This document shows positions 12,801 to 22,669 of a stretch of DNA of 64,000 nt, in pieces. Under the pieces are notes generated by a model. That model was not told where the DNA came from. It worked only from the letters and a program-made list of their open reading frames with translations, and did no database searches. This DNA is from Sphagnum compactum (taxonomy: Eukaryota > Bryophyta > Sphagnopsida > Sphagnales), in contig OZ234500.1 in assembly GCA_965153455.1 (NCBI GenBank), forward strand, positions 11,904,001 to 11,968,000. Direction: 5' to 3'. The position numbers were made by a program, and so were the translations under genes. Position 1 is the stretch's first letter; each line of letters starts with the position of its first letter.

Positions 12801-13292
12801 TGGTTTTGTGTTTGCAGATTACCCTAAATAACACTAATTGCATTCTTCTTATACCAAAGTAAGATCATGTTTATCTTTGTCATGTGTTGTGCCATTTGTG
12901 TTTTGCTAAAGAATGAAAATATGCATATTTTGTAATTTAGTGACAAAATATGACCTGAACGTTTTGAATGTCCTTTCCAAGTATAGTTTTGTACATGCCA
13001 TCCAACCCACTAACAAACATTAGTATATTATTCAATAAACTTTAGAGAATGAACAAGCCATGGTTTTAAGGATAACCATTTATAAAAAATAAGTTCATTT
13101 GGAAAGTTTCATCGAACAAGGTTTGTTTGTGATGAATTTCATCCATTTTGATTTCATCCATGTCCACATGGTAGAATATTATGCCATGTCATTTGAAATT
13201 CTAGTTTACATGGTAAGGAATATTCCAATAATATGTTTACCACGTCATTAAAGATTCTTAAAAAGATTATATCATGCTCACGCTACACATTC
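9825..13292. mobile_element. Candidate DNA transposon bounded by ~200-bp diverged inverted repeats
   Basis: The segment 9825-10031 is collinear with the reverse complement of 13092-13292. Shared blocks in order are GTGAGCATGA, AATCTTTTnAAGAAT, TGACGTGG, AATATTnTACCATGTG, CATGGATGAA and ACTTTCnAATGAAC. Arms of this length, with GAGCATG near both outer ends, resemble Mutator-like terminal repeats. No clean target duplication could be read, and the enclosed coding remnant (11.0-12.3 kb) contains no recognised transposase motif. Two unrelated solo copies in opposite orientation are a real alternative. Confidence 0.35.
11730..12264 (+). pseudogene. Unrecognised coding remnant, family copy 1 (CGDGVW motif)
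   Basis: A plus-strand reading gives GLKVQECVCGDGVWRIKRCP, then NTHCSVIQKSSMKHCDAK, then after a stop HKLWFCANDLTHCVGGIKRK, with regular hydrophobic and charged spacing. The same order recurs in copy 2 at 15,480-15,800 (ATCGDGVWHIK, FCVDDMDRFMGGTKHRYEVD), so this is a repeated protein-coding family and not chance. Upstream open pieces at 11,090-11,430 may belong to it. Stops at 11,951 and elsewhere mark it as dead. The family is not recognised; a transposon protein is the likeliest guess from context. Confidence 0.4.
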
Positions 13293-15874
13293 GTGAAGTA
13301 GCAAAGTTGCCATATTTGTGCGAACCTTGCCCCAACTCTTACAATGGGGCATTTGCATCATATTATCATTTCTCTTACTTCCCCACATCCATGCAACATT
13401 CTCCATCAAAGGATTCATCTACTATATTTAGTGTTGTTGATTATTTTAAGTCAAGGTTTTTTGCTTCACATGCTTCATCCAAGTTGCACAATTTGAATTA
13501 TGATAGAATCCAAATTAAGAAGGTGTCTTGTGTTCTAATGAAAATTGATGGTAATGTTATCTTCAAACTTTCCCCAATTCTCAATCTAGAAAGGCATTTT
13601 TGCCATATCTAAATAATGGAATATAGGAAGTATGACATTCAGTCATGCTGCAAGGTCTTCACGACCAACATTAAAAATGATTCTAATTTTACTTTCCATG
13701 TCTAGTGCAATGTTTGGGGTATTTGCAATGTCAAAATGACTAATGAATTATCTCTAATTAATGGTTGCATGAACAAATTCACTTGGAGTGGTGATAGTCT
13801 TGATGTTCTTAGCAAAAATCGTTTTACTCTTGGTCCATCCCATTGCAACGTCAGAATGAGTCCACTGTTTTGTGTCAACACATGTAAAGCTCACATGTAT
13901 TACATCATCCACAAGCAAGATAATTTGAATCGAAATGTAATTCATCTTGGTACACATGAGCATCATGTTTTAGAATGGAGGTGTAAAATGGTTATTGAAC
14001 AAGTCAAAGTTTTGCTCAAGGTGGAGGTTTTTTGCACCCCATCAACAAAAACATTAGTAATTACAAATGGAAACAAACAAGACCTTCTTGGCTGAACATT
14101 TGTTGAACGAGGATGGTGAAGGTCAAGTGGAATTTTTGAAAGGAAACAAACTACACCAAGTGATTGGCAAGTTCATGACATTATGTTTTCCCAAGTATCT
14201 CCAAGTTTAAGCATCTCCAAGTAATATAACAAAGGAGAAATTGACAACATTTTAAGTCTAAAGTTCAAAAATGTTTATGATTACATTCACGATATAGTTT
14301 TCCTGGACAGATGTTTGGAGGAAAAATGTTCCTTTTCAAGATGTTTGTAGAGAGAGATGGTAGTGGTTGTGATTTGGTGAATTGGATGTAGCTTGGGGGT
14401 GATCTTGAAACATGTTAACTCATGTTCGATCATGTGAAGCATGTTGGGGGATGGATGAACTTGCCTTGCCATGTGTATGATCCAATTTACTATAAAGCCC
14501 GATGATAATTGTAATGTGTGACATGCAATCAAAATGCATAGACTTTCAAAGTGTTATGTGGTGAAAACTAAATAAGGTAATGGTAAAAAAGTTTGTTCTT
14601 AATCCAAACTTCAAGGGGTTCATGGCAAATAGTGTCCAAGAAAATTGGAACACTATGCGAATTGTGCATGGCTTTAGTGATCCAAGTGAACCTATGGTTG
14701 ATAGAGAGCAAACCTATTATTTTCATTAGAATTAGTTGATGGACAAACACACAAAGAAACATATTGAACCAAAGATGCAAAAATAGCACAAGGCATTATG
14801 CTATGAATACAAGAATGGCACATCTTTGGAAAAAATATCTATGTTTGGTATGCATCCATCAAATGTTGGTGGTATTTGTCAAGGTTTGTTAATGGAACTA
14901 GAGTTCAAGAGTTGGAGAATTCATGGTTTAATTTCTAACACTTTCATGTTAAACTATGAGGAGGATTTATGAAACATGTAAGTTTGACATCCCTTTCACA
15001 TTCCAAAGTTGCATATTGGAATTATGGTAGTAAATATATGAAATGGAAGTAGACCTATATTTGTCAATTGTTCTTTGCAAAAATTCACATTAGAACATCT
15101 TGTGGACATGCCTAGTTGTGACATGTTAGAAATGATGCACAACATTTGGCTTCAACAATTTGGGAATCGTGGAGCTTGCTTGTATGTTATAGTTCATCAA
15201 ATGATTATGTTCAAACTTTCAAGCAATCGACATTTTCCATGAATTTAATAAAGGTGGTTATCCCAAATAAGGACTTGATAGGAATGAACTTCTATTGCAT
15301 TAAACAACATCCCAATTTAGTGACCCAAAGCAACCTGCAAATGCAATTCACAATTATGCCCCTAGCTCTTCTTTCATAACAAAAATCCCACACTTGGGAA
15401 GTGAAAAGATATTTGGCTCTTGCAAATGGAAGGCAAACTTGCATTTAAATTGAGAAGGTGATTCACATAAACATGATCGAGTATTCACCATTGGAGGTGT
15501 TGAGGTCCTCAAAGCTACATGTGGGGATGGAGTATGGCATATAAAATGATGTCCACCCACCTTGCATACATTTTAATGTTCCGCATTACAAAAATTCACT
15601 TAGTCATATTGCATTTTGAGAATAATTTCCAAGAGGATTATAATTGGTGATCTTTTTAAAGTTTATTTTGATATGTCATTTCAATTATCAAGTGCACCTC
15701 TCAAGTTCCACAAGTTCTAGTTTTGTGTTGATGACATGGATCGTTTCATGGGGGGTACCAAACATAGGTATGAGGTGGACAAACCAAAGTACCAAAAATT
15801 TGGCCATGCAAGAGGGTACCAACCTTACACAAGATGAAGTAAGATTTGTTGAGAACATGTTTTGTTTTCAATGA
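13274..15874 (+). pseudogene. Unrecognised coding remnant, family copy 2, longer
   Basis: Long plus-strand open pieces follow one another: 13,274-13,612, 13,640-14,095 after one stop, scattered pieces to 15,160, and the 15,480-15,874 part shared with copy 1. The best-preserved block (13,736-14,095) has CNVRMSPLFCVNTCKAHMYY, then NVIHLGTHEHHVLEWRC. This cysteine/histidine spacing suggests metal binding. Many stops and frame shifts make it non-functional. The shared motif CGDGVW ties it to copy 1, which lies about 3.7 kb upstream on the same strand. I do not recognise the family. A transposase-associated protein is plausible because every neighbour is mobile DNA. Confidence 0.4.
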
Positions 15875-15984
15875 ACACTAATCTATTTAGCTTCAAAGTC
15901 TATTTGGTGAAAAAAGTTCTATTCCAATACATCAATTGTTAGATGTAATGTCATAGCCTACAACATGTAATGGTAAAACTATTT

Positions 15985-16245
15985 GATGGAGAACTGTCAG
16001 TTTGACTCCCGGCCCTTCTTTCGACCATAACTTGTGCTGCAAATGTCTAAATGGCTCATGCGAGGCCATTTTTTACATCTATACTTCAAGACCTTTCCAA
16101 CGGTATAAAGAACACCCCAATGCAAGGTGTTTTGACCCTCTGCAATCAAGCTCTAAGTTTTCGGGAGTCTCGGAGGACTCCAAGTTCCCACTTTTGGGAG
16201 TGTGAGTTTCAATCCTCACACTTGGCTCAAAGTGGGGTTGCGACA
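15985..16245 (-). mobile_element. LTR-like fragment inserted in the gypsy element
   Basis: On the minus strand this begins TGTCGCAACCCC at 16,245, exactly where the gypsy pre-RT coding homology stops. It is far more GC-rich than its surroundings. It contains two hairpin-forming stretches: GGAGTC/GACTCC around 16,163-16,180, and AGTGTGAG/CTCACACT around 16,198-16,222. The start with TG fits an LTR edge. The far end near 15,985 is not defined and no partner LTR was seen. Confidence 0.35.
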
Positions 16246-16824
16246 GTTAGCTTTAGTGGAATCCCTTTCAGATCTTTGTATGTCCATGCAAAAACATCTT
16301 TGAATTCCTTCAATAGTTGTTCCACTTCCAACACCTTGTTTGTTTATAGTTGTGCATTAATCTTCACCATTTGTGGTTCTGCATCAGTTCCCAGATTGAA
16401 ATATAGTACACGTAGTTATGTGAAGAATGCCATGAACATATATCTTTAGATCTTTGATAAACCCCATTGGTTTTGTGGTTGTTTGATCTGCCATCTTCAA
16501 ATTATATGGTGTAGGTTTAGTCTTTGGAAGCCCTAACCTCAATTTCAACTGTTCTGTGATAATATTAAGTCTAGAACCTTCATCTAACAACACATCCTCT
16601 ATTGTATTCTTCCCAATCTGTACTTGGATAATTGCCATATGATTATCTATTGCTACAACAGTTGTCCCTTCTTTTGGTACTGAATAAACAACTTGTTTCT
16701 TTGTGGTTACTTTACTTACATTCTGAGTTTTCTCTAGTTTCAACTTTTGCCAAAAATATTTTTTTAGCTTAGGAGCTATTTTAAACAACTGTCCTAAATT
16801 CAAAGTATAACTTGTTTCTAGCAT
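16246..16824 (-). pseudogene. pol: Ty3/gypsy aspartic protease and pre-RT remnant
   Basis: An open stretch at 16,824-16,384 contains the protease core VLLDEGSRLNIITE, followed by LGLPKTKPTPYNLKMADQTT and IKDLKIYVHGI, an arrangement seen in many plant gypsy polyproteins. The usual D-T/S-G triad reads D-E-G here, so catalysis is doubtful. A frame change near 16,385 leads to the pre-RT block up to 16,246. Coding then ends abruptly at the LTR-like insertion. Confidence 0.7.
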
Positions 16825-17225
16825 CTACTTACCAATGTCCAAAAAAATCTCTTCTGTTGTGATCGGTTTTTTTTGTGAATTCACTATATCTTGAGATTTC
16901 TGTGTGTTCATAGGAATAATATTTGGCATACTTGGCCAAGTTGTGTTCCATCCCTCCATGGATGTGGATGGCCCTTTTATATAGGTTTGTGTTTTGTGAA
17001 TCTATTGAATGTCTCCACCATTGACTACTTCAACCACTTTTCTTTCTCCTAGTTAGCAACACTATTTGCTTTTCTTGGTTCTCTACCTTTGAACACTTGT
17101 TTTTTAGTTACTTTACTTCTTGTGGTAACATTAACATCCACCACATTCACATTCACAATGATTGTTTGTGTCTCAACAACAAGTTAAACCTCTGCTATTC
17201 TCATAGATTTCCCATGAAACATTTT

Positions 17226-19600
17226 CTACATTTTAACAAACTTTGGACAATTTGTCATTTTATGTCCATTCAAACCACATATGTGACATGCATATGAAGA
17301 TGTCTTCTGTGTTTTTTGACTTGGTTGTGCCGCCTCTGTGGTTGCCATCGTGGGTTGCTCTTTTTTCTTTCTACACGTCTCCACATTGTGATTTGTCATC
17401 CCACAATTTATGCAATGTTTGTCAATCTTCCCTATTTTACTTTGTGCTTTTGCTAATACTGCCTGTTCAATACTCTGTGGTACTGAAAATGCACTCCTTG
17501 CTTCTGTAGTAGTCATACTTTCTTCACACAACATTGTCGCCTCCTTATGTTATTGTAGTGTTGATCGTTTGATCCCTGTAGTCGCAATTTTGAGGTATGA
17601 TTATAAACCCGTTTTAAACACAATAGTTAGAAAATTGTCTGTGCTTAGTACTTGTAAACCATGAGCCAATTTCTAAATCTGCTCATAGTAAACCTCCACC
17701 CTCTTAGCTCCTTTTGCTTCATGTTTTTCAACTCCATGTACATTTGTTCATCATTCTGAGTCTTTCGATGATGTTTACAAAATGTTTGTGTAAACTCTGA
17801 AAAAATACAATCAGGAAATTTTGACATGTAATTATGGCATTAGTCCAATGTCGTATTTCTTAACGTATAGCTAAACGCATTGATGATATACTCTTCAAAA
17901 GTCTTTACATTTGTTTTTATTGCATAATTGAACACTTTGACACGAACATTTGGATCAGCACTTTTCTTCAAATCAGGATACCTAAAAGCTACTTTGTTTG
18001 GTTTAACATAATGGCCATCTATGTGATCAAGAATTGGTGCAGTTACAACAATTGGTTCTCAATATCCTCCTCTTGGATGCACACCATCTGTATTTCTGCA
18101 CCCTCTATCAGCCATTGAGCTCATTAGTGGTTGATTTACAATCCTGTTCACGTGAGTAGTCGTTATCGGATTAGTAAACACCATTTGAAGTATGCCAACA
18201 ACTATAGTAGTAGTTGTTGGTAGTGCCAAACTTTGACTCAAATTCCTTACTATCAAGACTCCACTTAATTCGTTACCCAATTTTGCTGTAGATCATATTA
18301 GTACTCCCCTTTTAACAACATTTATGTTAGGTGCAACAACTGTTTCCACTCCTGTGGTTGTTATACCTGCACCAAATGATTCGGTAACTCCTACTTTAAC
18401 ATGTTTCTGGGTTTTAACAACTATCACTTCTGACACTATTGGTGGAGCTATGGTGACGCGAGATCAATGATGTTCCATTCTGTGGTCACCCATTGGTATC
18501 CACTATGGTGTAGTATGTGGATGTGAATACCCCTCTGGTTCTCTATTCTTGGTTTGAATGTATGAATGAATTTTGTGGTCCTAATTGGCTTCCCAATTCT
18601 ATGCCTCTAAATCTATATTGGACTATAAAAATTCTTGAATCCTATTCTTGTGATTGATCCATTAATGTTCCTACCACATTTTGTAACTCCACATGCCTAA
18701 TAATACATACTCTGATGTGAAAAGGCACAAAATGATAATCCATGATTACATGTCTTCCTCACAGAATGCACAAACCCTTGAAAGTAACTTGATCATTTCT
18801 GAATCCACATATTCATGATACCATGTTTTGGTTATGTGCCTTATTTAATCCAACTTTGGATTCCTTTTATGTGAGTAATGATTGTAGTATTTTATCCAAT
18901 GCATTCACCTATGCTTTTGCATATTCAAATGATCTTGACTAATTTTCTTCAGTTTCCTCAAACACATCAACATTGGTGTTTTCATCCACCTCCCAATGTT
19001 CCGCCGGTTCATAGTAATTTGGAGTTGTAGACACAAACCGAGGTTGTATACCTCTTGTAACATCCCTCCTTTAGTTAGTCATCGATTTTGGACTTGAGAT
19101 TTCTTGCGGTTGATCAGGTACTACAAAAATCCCTACTCTATCTTGATCTCTATAACTTTAAACCACAAATTGCAACTGAGGAGTATAGTACATCTGTTCA
19201 TTTGAATGAGTAGTCGATTGTATCTCTCTATGTGGAGATCGTTTTTTAAAAATGTGCCTTCTTTGAAGTCCCCTAGTCCATATGTCCCATTGTACCACTT
19301 CTTGTGGTAGAAATGATCTGTGCCTCATAGCCCTTTCCTCTGTTTTTAGCACTTGTCTATCCAACATTAGATTCTGATATGAGGTTTCTATAAACCTTTC
19401 AATTTTTCTCCATTTTCAAAATTATCTTTTATTTGACTTTCAATAACTTGCCTATTTGCCTCCAAGTCCAAGTGTTGTTGTAAACTTTGGGTCAACATTT
19501 GATTCATCTTGTTTCACAATTCTTCATCTTCAGAATCTGTAGATTGCTTTGTAGTCCTTATGATGTCAATTGCGTAGACCTTTGATACTTTTTAACATAC
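17226..19600 (-). pseudogene. gag: Ty3/gypsy gag remnant with two CCHC zinc knuckles
   Basis: Two CX2CX4HX4C knuckles are clear: CINCGMTNHNVETC (about 17,400) and CHICGLNGHKMTNC (about 17,260). Upstream lies the capsid-like block, with ADPNVRVKVFNYAIK, FEEYIINAFSYTLRN, PDCIFSEFTQTFCKHHRKTQ and MYMELKNMKQ (17.7-17.97 kb), typical of the retrotransposon gag domain. Farther upstream is a low-complexity Thr/Val-rich part (18.1-18.5 kb) and an N-terminal acidic/coiled piece (19.3-19.6 kb, STDSEDEEL, MNQMLTQSLQQHLDLEANRQ). Stops occur near 17,848, 18,058 and 18,283 and several times above 19 kb. Gag would bind the element's RNA in particles; this copy cannot make it. Confidence 0.7.
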
Positions 19601-21359
19601 CCTTTAAAATTCTAAATTGAAAAAAAAAACCGCACTACTCGTCTGAACATTCTCATCTATAGTATACAACAAAATTTGTAGAAAACCTTCCCATTATTGA
19701 AAAAAAGAATAGGAAAACAATTTCCCCACAAGGTGGTTGCCAAATGGTAGAAATGAAATTAAAATTCTTGTAGAATATTTCACACTACTATGACAACACA
19801 TTTGCATTTCACATGCATATGTTCACTAATTCTGTTTTAAGTTTTAATAAACTTAACACTTATAATTCATTCCAACGTTAGATTCATGGCTATTGCATAT
19901 AACCAAAATCTACACTTTAGAATACATTATAAAAAACTCTAGAAATAATATTACAATTCATTTCATCATAATCTAACACTACAAAAAATTCACATAAAAT
20001 ATGAACATATAATTCATTGTAGAAGTCTATGCTTCTCTATATTATTGAAAACATGAATCCAAAATTATAGTGTGATCCCATGTTTTGTTGAAAAAATTCC
20101 AAAACAACACTTAAAATCTGTGTTATATCAAAACATAGTTTGTGGTTTTCTACTGCAAATACCTCCAGCTCCTCCTACTCTTTTAACAAAACTCGTTTCA
20201 TCTAGTTCTCTCCCCTTGTTCTCTAGAACTCTCCCCTTTTGAACCATCCCAAGTCACATCATCATGATCTAAACAACAAAAATTCTAAATTTAAATTAAC
20301 AAAGTTCCTTAATTAGTCTTTATCTTAATTGCCTTGTTCATCCAAAATCACATATTCATCCTACCCCTTTAATAGACAACAAATGGAGCATAATGGCGTT
20401 GGATTTAGACTGTCATTCCTGATCTAAGGCCTTAGAAGGTGCTAGCCCCGTTAACACCAAAACACACCAGTTTTGAAGCTCAATCTTCTAGTTTCAAAGC
20501 TCCTTGTGTCATTAAGGAATTCAGATTAGTAAAGTTAGGCTATTCTAGCACTAGATTCAAAAAACATTCACTACACATTCAACAATATGATGCATTCACA
20601 GTTGGGGTACCACAATAGGAACCATGACAGCCATTTGTCTTATTCTTGAGTTCGAAACTAAGGACTTAACAAAATGAATGTTTTGAGATGTTAAACAATG
20701 AAAGGGGGATATGTATGTTTATGCTTTCAACCAATAAGTGCTATAATGAATGATTCAAATCAATTGAACAAATTTTGAATGTCATGTTCAAGTATAAACC
20801 AAAAAGGAATGTAGAACTATATAAACATTCTAGAATGACATACTTTCATTTGGAGTGTCAAAACCCTATCAAAAACATCAAATTATGTCCTATTTTTTCC
20901 ACCCATGGCTTCTATATTTCTTTCCAAACCTCTAGAATGTAAAGTTTTAATTAACAAAATTAATTTGATTGTCCTTATTAATGCATTTGTATTATGAAAA
21001 AATCCAAGATTCTAGCATCAATTTCACAAAATTTGGTGATTTATCATATGAAACATTTATGCCATCATATAGAACATACTTTATGTTATTTGTGGTTAAA
21101 ATGTGGAGCAATTTGAATAAATTTTGCTAGTCTTGTTGAATATTTTTCGATAAAATTATGTAGTGGGACATGATTCCTGAGCCATCTTTTAAATTATGTA
21201 AGGACATGTTTTAATCATCCAAATCACAAAAAATCACCACCATTTTAATCAAGAAGTATGTGTGTATCTAATGAAAAAAGAAAATCTACCAAATAAATTA
21301 TTTAGTATATGTAATGTTCATTCAAAGTATTGTCTTGAGAGTGATTTGGGGGTGGGACA
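19601..21359. other. AT-rich DNA without recognised gene; probable retroelement leader or flank
   Basis: This lies upstream of the minus-strand gag. No long frames, tRNA or clear LTR ends were seen. A poly-A tract sits at 19,620-19,630. Confidence 0.35.
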
Positions 21360-21651
21360 TTCCTTTTGTGTACCCCAACCATGAATGGACCCAATAATGA
21401 TATCCGATATCAATCCCTGCATAATGTCACCATGCACACTTACCCAACTTGCGTTATCCTCTAGCTATGACTTCATCATAGGGAAGAAATATAAAGTTGG
21501 AATTTTGGACAGCAAGTTTAGTAGCCCTTAGAATTTCATTTTGTATATGTTTTACAATTTCCCAATTGGCCCCGTTAGACAAGTGTTTCTTGGGATTATA
21601 TCGAAACTTTAGAAATTCATACAAGAGTTGGAAATCATCATAGTTAACCAT
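21360..21651 (-). pseudogene. hAT/DUF4371-like transposase fragment
   Basis: The minus strand gives YEFLKFRYNPKKH, NGANWEIVKHIQNEILRATK, AVQNSNFIFLPYDEV and, after a frame change near 21,455, DNASWVSVHGDIMQ. The pattern (EFLK..PKKHW.. then VL..TK..V..A.FI....DEV..VDN.SWISVH) is one I know from plant hAT-like, DUF4371-type transposase relatives. Only about 90 residues remain. A frame shift and the missing remainder make it a relic. Assignment rests on motif order alone. Confidence 0.42.
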
Positions 21652-21659
21652 TGGCTTAA

Positions 21660-22490
21660 CCTTAATTCAGCAAGTTGAAAACAATTGTAAATTGAACAAG
21701 TTTCCACTTATCTTCCATTGCCTGACCACTATTAAGCTATTGGAGGATAGTGGTTGTAGAAAATTTAGCAATAAAAAAATTCATTTTTAACATGCATACA
21801 TTTTGGATCCATGATCCACTTACCATTAGAACCCTTCCTTTTACCTGCATGGTTCTCAATAAAATCCCCCTTAGTAACCGAATTTTTTTTCCTTCCTTTC
21901 AATTTTGGTACACACACGGCATCTCACAACAAAAACCAACCCAACTTCATTAAAAATGGGTTCTACCCATGGCATTTTCATAACCCAAATCTTTTGAAAT
22001 TTGCGGTTAACATCAACAACAACTTTTTGAGGTTTTTTGGGAAGAGGAACACATTCATCATTAACGTTTATGACAACAATTTCAAGCAAGGCATTTAGAT
22101 TTACAACAAATATTTCAGGTGAAGAAGATTATAATTCAAGGGCATGAAGAAAGTTTCTTTGTTCACTAGTGTTGTTCAATTCAAATACATCACAAGAAAC
22201 AAGGTTGGAAGTGGGGGGTATGAGACCTTCTATGGGGACTTGAGCACCAAAAAAATATTTAAACTTGAAATTGCTCGATAACATTAGAGGAGCCATGTTA
22301 TGAAAAAAACCAGCAAGCAAATAGACTAATAACAAAACCCTAATTCAAACATTGGTTAAGACCAAAAATTCCTACCTCGAATTTCTGTAACGATTATGAC
22401 CAACACATAATGATGGCACGATGATGGCATACTGAAAATAACTTACTACACAAATCTGAATACTTGTGCCAGTAGCCAAAATATCGAAGT
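21660..22490. other. Intergenic DNA, nothing recognised
   Basis: Plus- and minus-strand frames here overlap each other and match nothing known. No structure worth naming. Confidence 0.3.
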
Positions 22491-22496
22491 CATTTG

Positions 22497-22668
22497 TGTC
22501 AAAATTTGAATACATGCACTAGTCACGATGAAATAAAACCCAAAATCATTTACACTAATCATCATGAAACAAAACCCGAAATCTTGGGGCTGCCGCCCAT
22601 GATGAAACAAAAACTGAAATCACTTGCACCAATTGCGATGAAACAAAATCCAAATCACTTGCAACAGA
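22497..22668. repeat. Tandem repeat, ~36-bp unit, about four copies
   Basis: The phrase GATGAAACAAAACCCGAAATC, with variants, recurs about every 36 nt, starting near 22,528, 22,564, 22,600 and 22,637. Each is followed by a variable acttgcaccaat-like linker. Confidence 0.6.
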
Positions 22669-22669
22669 T

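Larger units (their letters stand above)
16246..19600 (-). mobile_element. Truncated Ty3/gypsy retrotransposon (gag to start of RT)
   Basis: On the minus strand the order is gag (19.6-17.2 kb), two zinc knuckles (17.5-17.2 kb), aspartic protease (16.8-16.4 kb), then the pre-RT block (LKEFKDVFAWTYKDLKGIP, about 16,260-16,330), which is the Ty3/gypsy order. RT, RNase H and integrase are missing because an LTR-like segment replaces them at 16,245. No LTR or primer-binding site was convincingly found above 19.6 kb. Many stops and frame shifts are present. Confidence 0.75.
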
